Made by a program: the position numbers and the translations under genes | The notes under the pieces: generated by a model | Told to the model about the DNA's origin: nothing | Databases searched by the model: none | The model's input: only the letters and a program-made list of their open reading frames with translations | Source of the DNA: Flavobacterium crocinum | Lineage (GTDB): Bacteria; Bacteroidota; Bacteroidia; Flavobacteriales; Flavobacteriaceae | Length of the DNA stretch: 64,000 nucleotides | NCBI RefSeq assembly: GCF_003122385.1 | Contig: NZ_CP029255.1 | Location: 186,001 to 250,000 of the forward strand | Reading direction: 5' to 3' | Part shown: positions 35,687-45,159 of the stretch, in pieces | Layout of the letters: every line of letters begins with the position of its first letter | Position numbering within the stretch: position 1 is the stretch's first letter

Positions 35687-36466
35687 TTATTGCGCTAATC
35701 CAATCAAAGCATCAACAAATGCAGCTTCCGGAGCACTATCGTAGTTATCTTTAATATCGTTAAAATATTTCAGTGCCTCTTCTTTTTGTCCTAAAGCCAG
35801 CGCTGTTTTTCCAGCTTTTAACAAGAAACGAGGAGTAGTAAAATCGTTTTTGTTAGACTCTGCAGCTTTTATATAATAAGACAAAGCTTCTTTTTGATTG
35901 TTTTTTTGAGAATAAGCATCTCCTGTGGCACCTTTAGCCAAAGCACTTAAGATTGCGTCTTCAGATTTAAATTCACCTAAATATTTAATAGCTTCGTCAA
36001 ATTTACCTGTATTTAGGTAAGCCATACCAGCATAATAGTTTGCTAAATTTCCTGCATCTGTTCCGGAATATTCGTCAGCGATTTTAATAAATCCGAATTT
36101 ACCTTCTGAACCGTTTAATGATAATTTAAATAATGAATCGCTGGAAACTCCATTTACTGCTTTTTCAAAGTTTTGTTGTGCAACAAACATTTCACTTGCA
36201 GCTTCTTCTTGTTTAGGAGTCGCAATGAATTTTTGGTAAGCCAAATATCCAATTGTAGCAACAGCAATACCAGCCACTAAACCAATAATGATTTTTTGAT
36301 TTTTAGCCACCCAATCCTCAGTTTTTGAAGCCGTCTCATCTAACTTTGAAAAAACTCCAGCTGTAGTACTGTCTTTTTCGTCAATAATCACTTGTTGTTC
36401 TTCAGTAACCTCTTTAACTTCCTTTTCTTTTGGTGTCTTATATCCTCTTTTATTGTAAGTTGCCAT
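35687..36466 (-). CDS. TPR-repeat inner-membrane protein (YfgM-like)
   Basis: The 259-residue protein has a charged N-terminus, one membrane helix (about 58-80; IIIGLVAGIAVATIGYLAYQ) and a periplasmic helical part with several TPR units (AKGATGDAYSQKNNQKEALS, KAGKTALALGQKEEALKYFN). The layout resembles YfgM/TPR_21 proteins that assist periplasmic chaperones. It precedes ribH. A TATTTTTG -7 box (minus strand, 36489-36496) lies 23 bases upstream. Confidence 0.85.
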   Translation of the reverse strand: MATYNKRGYKTPKEKEVKEVTEEQQVIIDEKDSTTAGVFSKLDETASKTEDWVAKNQKIIIGLVAGIAVATIGYLAYQKFIATPKQEEAASEMFVAQQNFEKAVNGVSSDSLFKLSLNGSEGKFGFIKIADEYSGTDAGNLANYYAGMAYLNTGKFDEAIKYLGEFKSEDAILSALAKGATGDAYSQKNNQKEALSYYIKAAESNKNDFTTPRFLLKAGKTALALGQKEEALKYFNDIKDNYDSAPEAAFVDALIGLAQ

Positions 36467-36488
36467 TTAAAATTTATTTAGTGAACGG

Positions 36489-36496
36489 CAAAAATA
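36489..36496 (-). promoter_or_regulatory. Predicted -7 box of the TPR-ribH operon
   Basis: CAAAAATA reads TATTTTTG on the minus strand, a TAnnTTTG match 23 bases from ATG 36466. Confidence 0.45.
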
Positions 36497-36708
36497 AAAT
36501 TTTTATTGAAACTGAGGTAAAAAATTTCAATTTTATCACTATTTTAAAAAGAAATATTTTTGCCTTTCGATAGTACTTTTGCAAAAGTGGTAAAATAAAT
36601 TAGTCCCAAACATTCCCAAAGCCAATTATATCGATAATTTTCGGTAATTTGCACCCTCAAATTTTTACTGTTCAAAAACAGTAATTTTTATACCCGGAGT
36701 CTCTGAAA

Positions 36709-37788
36709 ATGCATCTTAACAAAATTTCTTTATTCAATTACAAAAACTTTTCTGAAGCAAGTTTTGATTTCGACATCAAAATCAATTGTTTCGTGGGTAA
36801 AAACGGCATCGGAAAAACCAATGTCCTGGACGCTATTTATCATTTGGCTTACGGAAAAAGTTATTTTAACCCGCTGGCGGTTCAAAATATCAAACATGGC
36901 GAAGAGTTTTTTGTTATTGATGCCGAACTCGAAAAAAACGAGAGAACAGAACAAATTGTCTGCAGTTTAAAAAAAGGACAAAAGAAGGTTTTAAAAAGAA
37001 ATGGAAAAGCCTACGATAAATTCTCTGATCATATTGGATTTATTCCGTTAGTAATTATTTCGCCTGCCGACAGGGATTTAATTATTGAAGGAAGCGAAAC
37101 ACGTCGTAAATTTATGGACAGTGTGATCTCGCAATTAGATTCAACATACCTGCATCAGCTTATTCAATATCAAAAAGTGATTGTACAGCGAAATGCACTT
37201 TTAAAATATTTTGCTCTCAACCATACTTTTGACAATGATACCTTATCTATATATAATGAACAATTGAATGAATACGGAAAATCGATTTTTGAAAAACGAA
37301 AAACTTTCTTAGAACAATTTATACCTATATTTAATGTACACCATCAAACGATAACAGGATCGGAAGAATCTGTACAATTGGTGTACGAAAGTCATTTGTT
37401 TGAAAAAGATTTACTAACACTTTTACAGGAAAACATCAATAAAGATCGAGCGCTGCATTACACCACGGTTGGAATCCATAAAGACGATTTATCTTTTGAA
37501 ATCGATTCGCATCCGATAAAAAAATTCGGATCGCAGGGACAACAGAAATCTTTTTTGATTGCTTTAAAACTGGCGCAATTTGAATTTCTGAAAAAACAGA
37601 GTGGCGTTAAACCTATTTTATTGTTTGATGATATTTTTGACAAACTGGACGAAACGCGCGTTGCCAAAATTGTAGAAATGGTAAACAGCGAAACCTTTGG
37701 ACAGCTCTTTATTTCTGATACACATCCTGAAAGAACAGAAGCGATTGTAAAATCGACGCATCAAACATATAAGATATTTAATCTTTAA
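36709..37788 (+). CDS. recF: DNA replication and repair protein RecF
   Basis: A 359-residue SMC-like ATPase with Walker [21 protein letters not shown], the ABC signature [18 protein letters not shown] and Walker [13 protein letters not shown]. RecF binds ds/ssDNA junctions and loads RecA with RecO and RecR. It is a monocistronic gene, with no dnaA or dnaN neighbour, so the replication-origin context found in other phyla is absent here. Confidence 0.96.
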   Translation: MHLNKISLFNYKNFSEASFDFDIKINCFVGKNGIGKTNVLDAIYHLAYGKSYFNPLAVQNIKHGEEFFVIDAELEKNERTEQIVCSLKKGQKKVLKRNGKAYDKFSDHIGFIPLVIISPADRDLIIEGSETRRKFMDSVISQLDSTYLHQLIQYQKVIVQRNALLKYFALNHTFDNDTLSIYNEQLNEYGKSIFEKRKTFLEQFIPIFNVHHQTITGSEESVQLVYESHLFEKDLLTLLQENINKDRALHYTTVGIHKDDLSFEIDSHPIKKFGSQGQQKSFLIALKLAQFEFLKKQSGVKPILLFDDIFDKLDETRVAKIVEMVNSETFGQLFISDTHPERTEAIVKSTHQTYKIFNL

Positions 37789-37910
37789 TTTCTTCATTTC
37801 TGAAAATTGATCTAATTTGTATCAGCTTTTAGGACTAATCCCAAAACAGAAATCATTAAATTAGCCTGAATTAAACTTAAAAAATAACGCAATAAATAAT
37901 ATTAAGGAAT

Positions 37911-38585
37911 ATGTTAGCGAAAGAATCATTGCAATTTTTAGACGATTTAAAAAAGAACAACAACAGGGAATGGTTTCAGGACAATAAAAAACGTTATGAA
38001 ATTTTCAAGAAAGATTATCATCAACTAGTAAGTGACTTTCTGGATGCTATGAAACCGCTTGATCCTTCTTTAGAATTATTGGAAGTTAAAAATTGTACTT
38101 TCAGAATCAATCGTGATATTCGCTTTTCAAAAGACAAATCTCCTTATAAAGCACATTTAGGAGTTTGGCTTTCAGCAGGAGCTAAAGGCGCCAATCGTGC
38201 GGGTTATTATGTTCACATCGAAAAAGGAGCCAGTTTTATTGCCGGCGGATTTTATTCTCCAGAACCAGAAGACCTGAAAAAAGTCCGTAAGGAAATTGCT
38301 TTTTTCTACGATGATTTAGAAGAAATCCTAAACAACAAAGATTTCAAAAAGGAATTTGGAAGCTTAGATATAAACGAAAACAATTCACTAAAAAGCATGC
38401 CTCGAGGTTACGAAAAAGACCACCCTGCAATGGAGTTTTTAAAACTGAAAAGTTTTACAGCAACTCAACCTTATGATATTGCTGAAGTAACTCAGAAAGA
38501 TTTCGTTTCTAAAATGAGTAAAAAACTAATTGCTCTAAAACCTTTGAATCATTTTATTAATCGTGCTTTAGAAACTGAGGAATAA
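37911..38585 (+). CDS. DUF2461 domain-containing protein
   Basis: A 224-residue soluble protein with the DUF2461 (TIGR02453) layout: FLDDLKKNNNREWFQDNKKR at the N-terminus, FRINRDIRFSKDKSPYKAHL, GYYVHIEKGASFIAGGFY and PEPEDLKKVRKEIA. It matches the family's full length. The biochemical function is unknown. A GCCCCGAATT palindrome lies just after the stop. Confidence 0.92.
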   Translation: MLAKESLQFLDDLKKNNNREWFQDNKKRYEIFKKDYHQLVSDFLDAMKPLDPSLELLEVKNCTFRINRDIRFSKDKSPYKAHLGVWLSAGAKGANRAGYYVHIEKGASFIAGGFYSPEPEDLKKVRKEIAFFYDDLEEILNNKDFKKEFGSLDINENNSLKSMPRGYEKDHPAMEFLKLKSFTATQPYDIAEVTQKDFVSKMSKKLIALKPLNHFINRALETEE

Positions 38586-38596
38586 AAAAGATAATA

Positions 38597-38661
38597 GCCC
38601 CGAATTCATGAATTTATTTTTTTTCGTTAAACTGATTTGTATTAATTCGTGAATTCGGGGC
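38597..38661. repeat. GCCACGAATT-family palindrome, copy 2
   Basis: GCCCCGAATTCATGAATT (38597-38614) pairs with AATTCGTGAATTCGGGGC (38644-38661), 17 of 18 positions complementary. It fills the spacer between the DUF2461 gene and the glycosyltransferase gene. Confidence 0.78.
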
Positions 38662-38674
38662 AAAAAATACCTAA

Positions 38675-39724
38675 ATGAAAAGAAAGATACTTTTTCTTGG
38701 AGAATCTTACCGCGCTGATGCCATAACCTGGATGAAGGGTTTAAAAGAATTTGGCGATTTTGAAATTATTACCTGGGAACTTCAAACTTCAAACAGTCAA
38801 AGATTTAAACGTATTTTTGAGTATCTCTTCTCTCCTATTGCTATTCGAAAAATCATCAAAAGAGAAAAACCAGACATGGTAATTGCAGAAAGAACTACGA
38901 GCTATGGTTTTCTTGCAGCACTATCAGGATCTAAAACTATCGCCATTGCCCAACAAGGCAGAACCGATTTATGGCCCGAAGAATCTAAATTGTATCCATT
39001 TAAGAAATTCATCCAGAAACAGGCTTTCAAAAAAGCACATTTAATTCATGCCTGGGGACCTGTAATGGCAATTCACATGAAAACAACCGGAGTTAATATG
39101 GACAAAGTCTTAATACTTCCGAAAGGAATTGATTTATCTCTTTTTACACCGTCAACAAACAATTCCAATAAAATTGAAGCGATTGTAACACGTTCGTTAA
39201 TGCCAGAATATCGTCATGATTCTATTTTAAAAGCATTCGCCCTTTTACATCAAAAAGGAATTGATTTTTCACTTACAATTGTTGGAGACGGAACAAGACT
39301 AGAATATTTAAAAGATTTAACTACAGCACTTCAAATAGAAAATAAAGTAATTTTTACTGGAAGAATTCCGAATACAGAACTTCCAAAACTACTACAGCAA
39401 TCAAACATTTATATTAGCATGCCAACGACTGAAGGTGTTTCGGCATCTCTGTTTGAGGCAATGGCATGTAATTGTTATCCCGTAGTTTCAGACATTCCCG
39501 GAAATCAAAGTTGGATTACGCATCGTGAAAACGGACAATTGATTGAAGTTGATAATATTGAAATGCTGACCAAAGAATTGATTTGGTCTTTTGAAAATCC
39601 TGAGCTTAGAAATCAAGCCATTATTCGAAACAGAAAATTTGTAGAAGAAAATGCTAATTATGATATTAACATGAAGGTTATTTCGGGAAAGTATCATGAG
39701 TTACTGGATTCTCGAAACAGTTAA
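38675..39724 (+). CDS. GT4-type glycosyltransferase
   Basis: The 349-residue protein has a two-domain GT-B fold without membrane helices. The C-terminal half carries GDGTRLEYLKDLTTALQIEN, FTGRIPNTELPKLLQQSNIY and the GT4 signature PTTEGVSASLFEAMACNCYP with the EX7E pattern, followed by PVVSDIPGN. It transfers a sugar from a nucleotide donor. No other polysaccharide genes are next to it, so the acceptor is unknown. Confidence 0.9.
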   Translation: MKRKILFLGESYRADAITWMKGLKEFGDFEIITWELQTSNSQRFKRIFEYLFSPIAIRKIIKREKPDMVIAERTTSYGFLAALSGSKTIAIAQQGRTDLWPEESKLYPFKKFIQKQAFKKAHLIHAWGPVMAIHMKTTGVNMDKVLILPKGIDLSLFTPSTNNSNKIEAIVTRSLMPEYRHDSILKAFALLHQKGIDFSLTIVGDGTRLEYLKDLTTALQIENKVIFTGRIPNTELPKLLQQSNIYISMPTTEGVSASLFEAMACNCYPVVSDIPGNQSWITHRENGQLIEVDNIEMLTKELIWSFENPELRNQAIIRNRKFVEENANYDINMKVISGKYHELLDSRNS

Positions 39725-39727
39725 CTC

Positions 39728-40450
39728 TTATTTTGGATAAGCCAAAGAAACTTTTTTACTCACAGCATTATAAACTACATAGTGATAGTTTTCATTTTCT
39801 CTTAAAAGAAAGACATTTCCATAGCTTTCGTCTTTAGAAAACACAATTTTATAATTAGATAAATTAATCTGCCCTTTTTTGTCTTTACAAGATCTTACAA
39901 TTTCTTCTGATTGATCTGCATTTGTATTATCCCAAACATAATCATAAGATCTCCACTCTTTACCAAAAGAATTCAGCATTTGTGTATAAAGCATCCTATC
40001 TCTATCTTCTTGCAAATTACCACTACTAGGAATTAATCGAACTGCATCACCTTCTTTATAAATATAAAAAACACCTAAATCTTTACTATTATTTTCCTTT
40101 TGTGTTCTTAGATTGCCACAGTAAAACCCAACAAAACGCACATTTTGAACGATCATCTGTATATGGTCATTATCAACCATTCTGTAAGAACCTGAAGTAT
40201 AAACAGAGCATCCATTAGGGCATATCATTGGCTCACCACATGAAAATGTACCATCTAAACTAAATGTTATACTACGTCCTTCACTTGGTTGTTTTTCTTT
40301 CATTAAAGAATATTCAAAAACATTAGAATAACCAATTATATCCTTTGTACTCCATTCTCCTTCAATGTTAACAACCTGTGCCGAAACTGACAATGGTAAA
40401 ATCAATCCTAAAAAGAGCAAAATCTTATTCTTACGGAAAATTTCAGTCAT
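39728..40450 (-). CDS. Secreted hypothetical protein
   Basis: A 240-residue protein with a signal peptide (about 1-28; LFLGLILPLSVSA) and a beta-rich lipocalin-like mature part. Cysteines in FSCGEPMICPNGCSVYTSG and GFYCGN could form disulfides. It converges with the glycosyltransferase gene, separated by 3 bases. A TAAGTTTG -7 box lies on the minus strand at 40473-40480. I do not recognise a family. Confidence 0.75.
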   Translation of the reverse strand: MTEIFRKNKILLFLGLILPLSVSAQVVNIEGEWSTKDIIGYSNVFEYSLMKEKQPSEGRSITFSLDGTFSCGEPMICPNGCSVYTSGSYRMVDNDHIQMIVQNVRFVGFYCGNLRTQKENNSKDLGVFYIYKEGDAVRLIPSSGNLQEDRDRMLYTQMLNSFGKEWRSYDYVWDNTNADQSEEIVRSCKDKKGQINLSNYKIVFSKDESYGNVFLLRENENYHYVVYNAVSKKVSLAYPK

Positions 40451-40472
40451 AATTATAGTATTATAATTCTTT

Positions 40473-40480
40473 CAAACTTA
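40473..40480 (-). promoter_or_regulatory. Predicted -7 box of the secreted hypothetical gene
   Basis: CAAACTTA reads TAAGTTTG on the minus strand, a TAnnTTTG match 22 bases from ATG 40450. Confidence 0.45.
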
Positions 40481-40550
40481 CAAAAGAAATCAATTTGTCT
40501 TTTGAATTTTGATATTTATTTAAAACCCGTTTCAAATAAATTATAATCCT

Positions 40551-40558
40551 TACTTTTG
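40551..40558 (+). promoter_or_regulatory. Predicted -7 box of murB
   Basis: TACTTTTG fits TAnnTTTG and lies 25 bases before ATG 40584. Confidence 0.5.
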
Positions 40559-40583
40559 AATCAGATTAAAAAGCCTTTTATTT

Positions 40584-41597
40584 ATGGAAATCCAATCCAA
40601 TTTTTCTTTAAAAAACTACAATACTTTTGGCATCGAAGCCAGCGCAAAACAATTCGTTGCCATACATTCTATTGCTGAATTGAAAACTATTCTGTCAGCA
40701 AACAAAAACGAGAAAAAATTTATTCTTGGTGGCGGAAGCAATATGCTTTTAACTAAAGATATTGATGCTCTAGTTATTCATATCGATTTAAAAGGCAAAA
40801 AAATAATCAAAGAAGACGATGATTTTGTCTGGGTTGAAAGTCAGGCCGGTGAAACCTGGCACGATTTCGTTCTTTGGACCATCGACAATAATTTTGGCGG
40901 ATTAGAAAACATGTCGCTCATTCCCGGAAATGTTGGCACGACTCCGGTACAAAATATTGGTGCTTACGGAACTGAAATTAAAGACACTTTTGTTTCTTGC
41001 GATGCCATGAATATTGCAACTCAGGAAATAAAAACTTTCAATAATGCTGAATGTAATTTTGGCTACCGTGAAAGTATTTTCAAACATGAAGTAAAAGACC
41101 AATATATTATTACTTCTGTCGTTTTCAAATTGACAAAACGCAATCACAAAATCAATACTTCTTACGGAGATATTTTGGCTGAATTGGCTAAAAACAATAT
41201 TGCTGAACCCACTTTAAAAGATGTCAGCAATGCTGTAATTGCAATTAGACAAAGTAAACTTCCTGATCCGAAAGAATTAGGAAACAGCGGCAGTTTCTTT
41301 AAGAACCCAATTATATCAAAATCTGATTTTGAGAAAATTCATCAGAAGTTTCCTGAAATTAAATATTACGAAGTTTCAGAAACCGAAGTAAAAGTTCCAG
41401 CCGGATGGCTGATTGAGCAAGCCGGCTTTAAAGGAAAACGTTTTGGTGATGCGGGAGTTCATAAAAACCAGGCTTTGGTTTTAGTGAATTACGGAAACGC
41501 AACAGGACAGGAAATTTTAGCTGTTTCTAAAGAAGTTCAGAAAACCGTTTTTGAAAAATTCGGAATTCAGATTGAGGCAGAAGTCAATGTGATTTAA
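40584..41597 (+). CDS. murB: UDP-N-acetylmuramate dehydrogenase
   Basis: The 337-residue FAD enzyme has LKNYNTFGIEASAKQFV, the FAD-binding LGGGSNMLL, SLIPGNVGTTPVQNIGAYGT, the catalytic GNSGSFFKNP (Ser of the proton donor) and WLIEQAGFKGKRFGDAGVH. It reduces UDP-GlcNAc-enolpyruvate to UDP-MurNAc in peptidoglycan synthesis. The YRESIFK stretch marks the type I MurB with the extra loop. It is read from its own promoter. Confidence 0.97.
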   Translation: MEIQSNFSLKNYNTFGIEASAKQFVAIHSIAELKTILSANKNEKKFILGGGSNMLLTKDIDALVIHIDLKGKKIIKEDDDFVWVESQAGETWHDFVLWTIDNNFGGLENMSLIPGNVGTTPVQNIGAYGTEIKDTFVSCDAMNIATQEIKTFNNAECNFGYRESIFKHEVKDQYIITSVVFKLTKRNHKINTSYGDILAELAKNNIAEPTLKDVSNAVIAIRQSKLPDPKELGNSGSFFKNPIISKSDFEKIHQKFPEIKYYEVSETEVKVPAGWLIEQAGFKGKRFGDAGVHKNQALVLVNYGNATGQEILAVSKEVQKTVFEKFGIQIEAEVNVI

Positions 41598-41607
41598 AAA
41601 AATATTC

Positions 41608-41669
41608 GCCATGAATTACACCAATTTTCACTAATTAAATTCGTGCTAATTTGTGTAATTATTCTTGGC
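41608..41669. repeat. GCCACGAATT-family palindrome, copy 3
   Basis: GCCATGAATTACACCAATTT at the left pairs imperfectly with the right end, which ends in TAATTATTCTTGGC. It fills the spacer between murB and the PaiB-like gene. Confidence 0.72.
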
Positions 41670-41683
41670 AAAAAAAGATATAA

Positions 41684-42298
41684 ATGTATACACCAGATTT
41701 ATACAAGAACGAAAATCAGGAAGAAATCAAAGGTTTTTTAAAAGAAAACAGCTTTGGAACCCTGATTAATCAGACTAACGGAAAATTATGTGCCACTCAT
41801 ATTCCGATAGAACTGGAAATAAATGCTGACGGAAAAGAAATTCTGCAAGGCCATATTTCAAAACTAAATCCACAAGCAGAAGGTTTTAAAGAAAATGATC
41901 AGGTTCTGGCTGTTTTTACAGGACCTCACAGCTACATATCATCTTCCTGGTACGATCACGAAAATGTTCCAACCTGGAATTACATAGCTGTACATGTTTA
42001 TGGTCGGATTAAAATTGTTGATTACGAGACTTCTGTAGAACAGCTGAAAAAATTAGTTGACAAATACGAAATCAATTCAGAAAATCCTGTTCGTGTTGAA
42101 GATTTATCAGCCAAAACAATGCGCGAAGCAAGAGGCATTTTTGGTTTTGAAATTGAAATTGATGAGATTCAGGCCACGAAAAAACTTTCGCAGAACCGCG
42201 ACGATCATAATTACAAAAATATAATTACCGAATTAGAGAAAACTGAAAACCCTCAGTCTATTGCCGTTGCAAAAGAAATGTCTAAATGCCGAAAGTAA
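41684..42298 (+). CDS. PaiB-like FMN-binding protein
   Basis: The 204-residue protein matches the PaiB/FMN-binding negative transcriptional regulator family: MYTPDLYKNENQEEIKGFLK, HIPIELEINADGKEILQGHI, FTGPHSYISSSWYDHENVPT and WNYIAVHVYGRI. It has a split-barrel flavin-binding fold. In Bacillus PaiB affects sporulation and degradative-enzyme genes; here the role is open. No PaiA acetyltransferase is adjacent. Confidence 0.92.
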   Translation: MYTPDLYKNENQEEIKGFLKENSFGTLINQTNGKLCATHIPIELEINADGKEILQGHISKLNPQAEGFKENDQVLAVFTGPHSYISSSWYDHENVPTWNYIAVHVYGRIKIVDYETSVEQLKKLVDKYEINSENPVRVEDLSAKTMREARGIFGFEIEIDEIQATKKLSQNRDDHNYKNIITELEKTENPQSIAVAKEMSKCRK

Positions 42299-42313
42299 AT
42301 TCAGCTTTAGCTA

Positions 42314-42343
42314 TTGAATTTAGCGAATTCATAAGTACATTTG
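42314..42343 (+). promoter_or_regulatory. Predicted promoter of GT2-sigma operon
   Basis: TTG (42314-42316) and TACATTTG (42336-42343) are 19 bases apart, one of the best -33/-7 pairs in the window. Confidence 0.65.
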
Positions 42344-42385
42344 CAGTCGCAGAACGTAAAAAATTAATAGAACCAAATAAATCAG

Positions 42386-43492
42386 ATGCTTATATACATA
42401 TTTTACTTTTTTATTGCTATTGTTGTTGTTCAACTATCTTATTATCTTGGAATTTTTGGAAAGTTTGCTTTTGGCAAACCGCAACATATTACGCCTAAAA
42501 ACCTTCCTGTTTCTGTAATTGTATGTGCAAAAAATGAGGAAGAAAATGTAAAAAAATACATTCCGCTTTTGGCACAACAAAATTATCCTGATTTTGAAAT
42601 TGTCTTAATTGACGATGCATCAAGAGATGAAACCCTTGAAATATTTGAAGAATTCGAAAAAGAATTCCCTAATATTCGTCTGGTAAAAGTGGAAAACAAT
42701 GAAGCTTTCTGGGGAAACAAAAAATACGCTTTGACTCTTGGAATTAAAGCTGCTAAAAAAGATTATTTATTATTTACAGATGCTGATTGTTATCCAACTT
42801 CTAAAGACTGGATTACAGCAATGACTTCGCAGTTTACCCTAAATAAAACTATAGTTTTAGGATATGGAGGTTACGAAAAAGTAGAGCGTTCTTTTTTAAA
42901 TAAAATTATTCGTTTTGAAACTGTTTTAACTGCTCTTCAGTATTTTTCATGGGCAAAAGCAGGACTTCCATATATGGGCGTAGGGCGAAATCTAGCTTAC
43001 AAAAAAGAAGAATTCTTTAATGTAAACGGATTTATTGATCATATTCAGGTTCGTTCAGGTGATGATGATTTGTTTATCAATCAGGCAGCAAACAAAGTAA
43101 ACACCACGATTTCTTATATGCCTGAAAGTTTTACGTATTCAAAACCTAAAAAAACATTCAGAGAATGGTTTACGCAAAAAAGAAGACATATTTCTACCGC
43201 AGAACATTACAAGTTTTTTGATAAAATGCAATTAGGATTATTTTTCTGTTCACAATTATTTTTCTTTTTGTTAGTTATAATTCTGCTTGCTTTTCAGTTT
43301 CAATGGATTGCAGTACTGGCTATTTTGGCAACACGTTACACCGTAGTCTGGACAGTAATTGGATGTACAGCAGGAAAACTGAAAGAAAATGACCTTAAAA
43401 TATGGTTTCCGGTTGTTGAGATAGCACTTATATTAACGCAAATTAATATCTTTATAACTAATATCTTTTCAAAACCGGTATATTGGAAATAA
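42386..43492 (+). CDS. GT2-family membrane glycosyltransferase
   Basis: The 368 residues start with a membrane helix (about 1-20) and a GT2 domain (about 38-250) with PVSVIVCAKNEEENVKKYIP, IVLIDDASRDET, LFTDADCYP (the DxD donor motif region) and a QKRRHIST box that fits the QxxRW-like pattern, then two or three C-terminal helices. It transfers sugar to a lipid or polymer at the inner membrane. Its last 10 bases overlap the start of a sigma-factor gene, so the pair is translationally coupled. Confidence 0.9.
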   Translation: MLIYIFYFFIAIVVVQLSYYLGIFGKFAFGKPQHITPKNLPVSVIVCAKNEEENVKKYIPLLAQQNYPDFEIVLIDDASRDETLEIFEEFEKEFPNIRLVKVENNEAFWGNKKYALTLGIKAAKKDYLLFTDADCYPTSKDWITAMTSQFTLNKTIVLGYGGYEKVERSFLNKIIRFETVLTALQYFSWAKAGLPYMGVGRNLAYKKEEFFNVNGFIDHIQVRSGDDDLFINQAANKVNTTISYMPESFTYSKPKKTFREWFTQKRRHISTAEHYKFFDKMQLGLFFCSQLFFFLLVIILLAFQFQWIAVLAILATRYTVVWTVIGCTAGKLKENDLKIWFPVVEIALILTQINIFITNIFSKPVYWK

Positions 43493-44034
43493 ATTCTAAA
43501 ATAGAAAAAGCAAAAAAAGGCGATCAGATCGCCTTTACTTTTTTATTGGATCATTATTGGAATGAGGTATATTCCTTTATGCTCAAAAGAACCGAAAACG
43601 AAACCACCGCAGAGGATATTACAATTGAAACATTCTCAAAAGCTTTTGACAAAATAGCTTCTTACAACCCCGAATTTCAGTTCAATACCTGGCTTATAGC
43701 CATCGCAAAAAATGTCTATATTGACTTACTTCGAAAAAAGAAAACGAATCTTTTTATAGAAATAACAGACAACGAAGACCAACAGGCATACAATATAGCC
43801 GACCCTACTCCTTCTGCTGAAGATGCATTAATTAAAGAACAGAATCTTTCCCGTCTGCTTTTATGCATTAAAGAACTTAAACCCCATTATCAGGAAGTAA
43901 TTCAGCTTCGCTATTTTCAGGAAATGTCTTATCAGGAAATTGCCGTTAAGATTGATGAGCCTCTAAGCAGCGTAAAAGTTAAGCTTTTAAGGGCTAAAAA
44001 ATTATTGGCAGAAATTATCGAACGTAACAGATAA
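43483..44034 (+). CDS. ECF-type RNA polymerase sigma factor
   Basis: A TTG start at 43483 lies inside the GT2 gene, 10 bases before its stop. The 183 residues have sigma region 2 (DQIAFTFLLDHYWNEVYSFM, DITIETFSKAFDKIASYNPE, FNTWLIAIAKNVYIDLLRKK) and region 4 (LKPHYQEVIQLRYFQEMSYQ, SSVKVKLLRAKKLL) and no anti-sigma partner adjacent. It would direct transcription of a small regulon. TTG plus the overlap implies low, coupled translation. Confidence 0.93.
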   Translation: MEINSKIEKAKKGDQIAFTFLLDHYWNEVYSFMLKRTENETTAEDITIETFSKAFDKIASYNPEFQFNTWLIAIAKNVYIDLLRKKKTNLFIEITDNEDQQAYNIADPTPSAEDALIKEQNLSRLLLCIKELKPHYQEVIQLRYFQEMSYQEIAVKIDEPLSSVKVKLLRAKKLLAEIIERNR

Positions 44035-44193
44035 TTTCTTATCTTTAAATCAAGAAAAATATACTATTCGTATTTTTATTCTTAAAATATCTATTTTATC
44101 ACATACTAAAACTACAATTTTCTCGTTGTAGCTCCAAACCTAAATCCTTTATGCGTATGATTTAAAGTTACTTAACCTTAAAACCCAAAAATT

Positions 44194-45030
44194 ATGTCTA
44201 AATTGAACATTTATGAAAACAAGTGGAACGATCTTGTTTTCGAAAACAGAAACAAAGAGTATGGAGCGTATCAATTACGCCAGGAGAATCCAAGAACTAC
44301 GGTTAATGCACTCTTTATGGGTTTATTGTTAATAACTGCTCTGGGAAGCATACCTGTATTAATTAACAAATTTAAAACAGCACCAATCGAACCTGTCACT
44401 GAATTGCCAAATGACTTTGACAAACCGGTGACACCAGTAAATCTAGATCCAACTGTTGCGCCGCCACCACCTGCTCCATCAGCACCGGTCGTAAAAGAAA
44501 CGACTACAACAGTAACAGATGCTAAACAATTAATTCATCCAATAGTAGCTACTACGCAGGATGCTGTTGACGATATTGCACCAAACACAGATAATACACC
44601 TGTTGTGTTAGCTACTCCTGGAACAGGAGATCCTTCTGGCACTAGTACATCACCTGGAGGCGACGGTACCGGACCGGTAACTTCTACTGCACCAGCAATT
44701 ACTAACGATCCTGTTTCTGTGGCAGTTCTGGATAAACTTCCTGAATTTCCTGGTGGAATCAGTGAATTTTATAAATATGTTGGAAATAATTTCCGCAGAC
44801 CTGAATTAGACATGGAAAAAACATTAAAAGTATATGTTTCATTCGTTGTTGAAAGAGATGGATCACTTACAGATATTATTGTTAGAAATGACCCAGGTTA
44901 CGGAATGGGAAAAGAAGCGGTAAGAGTTTTAAAATCTTTAAGAACAAAATGGAAACCAGGAATTCTGGACGGAAAACCGGTTCGAACAGCATATAGCCTT
45001 CCGATCACAATAAAAACGGAAATGGAATAG
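44194..45030 (+). CDS. TonB-family energy transducer
   Basis: The 278-residue protein has a cytoplasmic N-terminus with KWNDLVFENRNKEYGAYQLR, one membrane helix (about 38-58), a Pro/Thr-rich spacer (PPPPAPSAPVV and TTTV) and a C-terminal TonB domain (about 185-278) with LPEFPGGISEFYKYV, VSFVVERDGSLTDI and GMGKEAVRVLKSL. It passes proton-motive energy to outer-membrane receptors such as the SusC-type and OMP-type genes at both window ends. No ExbB/ExbD genes are adjacent. A terminator follows directly. Confidence 0.93.
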   Translation: MSKLNIYENKWNDLVFENRNKEYGAYQLRQENPRTTVNALFMGLLLITALGSIPVLINKFKTAPIEPVTELPNDFDKPVTPVNLDPTVAPPPPAPSAPVVKETTTTVTDAKQLIHPIVATTQDAVDDIAPNTDNTPVVLATPGTGDPSGTSTSPGGDGTGPVTSTAPAITNDPVSVAVLDKLPEFPGGISEFYKYVGNNFRRPELDMEKTLKVYVSFVVERDGSLTDIIVRNDPGYGMGKEAVRVLKSLRTKWKPGILDGKPVRTAYSLPITIKTEME

Positions 45031-45033
45031 TAA

Positions 45034-45061
45034 AAAAAGCAGAACTTAGTTCTGCTTTTTT
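45034..45061 (+). terminator. Terminator after the TonB gene
   Basis: AAAAAGCAGAAC (45034-45045), loop TTA and GTTCTGCTTTTT (45049-45060) form a perfect stem followed by T. Confidence 0.9.
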
Positions 45062-45159
45062 AGTTTTAGTAAAAACTAATTAAGCAGTAGTCTAATTTGA
45101 AATTATTTTTCATTTTTATTTACTTTTACAGACATAATCATCAAAATAAAAATAAAACA

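Noticed and set aside
36709..37788. Replication origin next to recF
   Set aside because: No dnaA, dnaN or DnaA-box cluster is visible; recF is isolated as usual in this phylum.
42286..42498. 70-codon ORF between PaiB-like and GT2 genes
   Set aside because: It overlaps both genes and covers the promoter of the GT2 gene.
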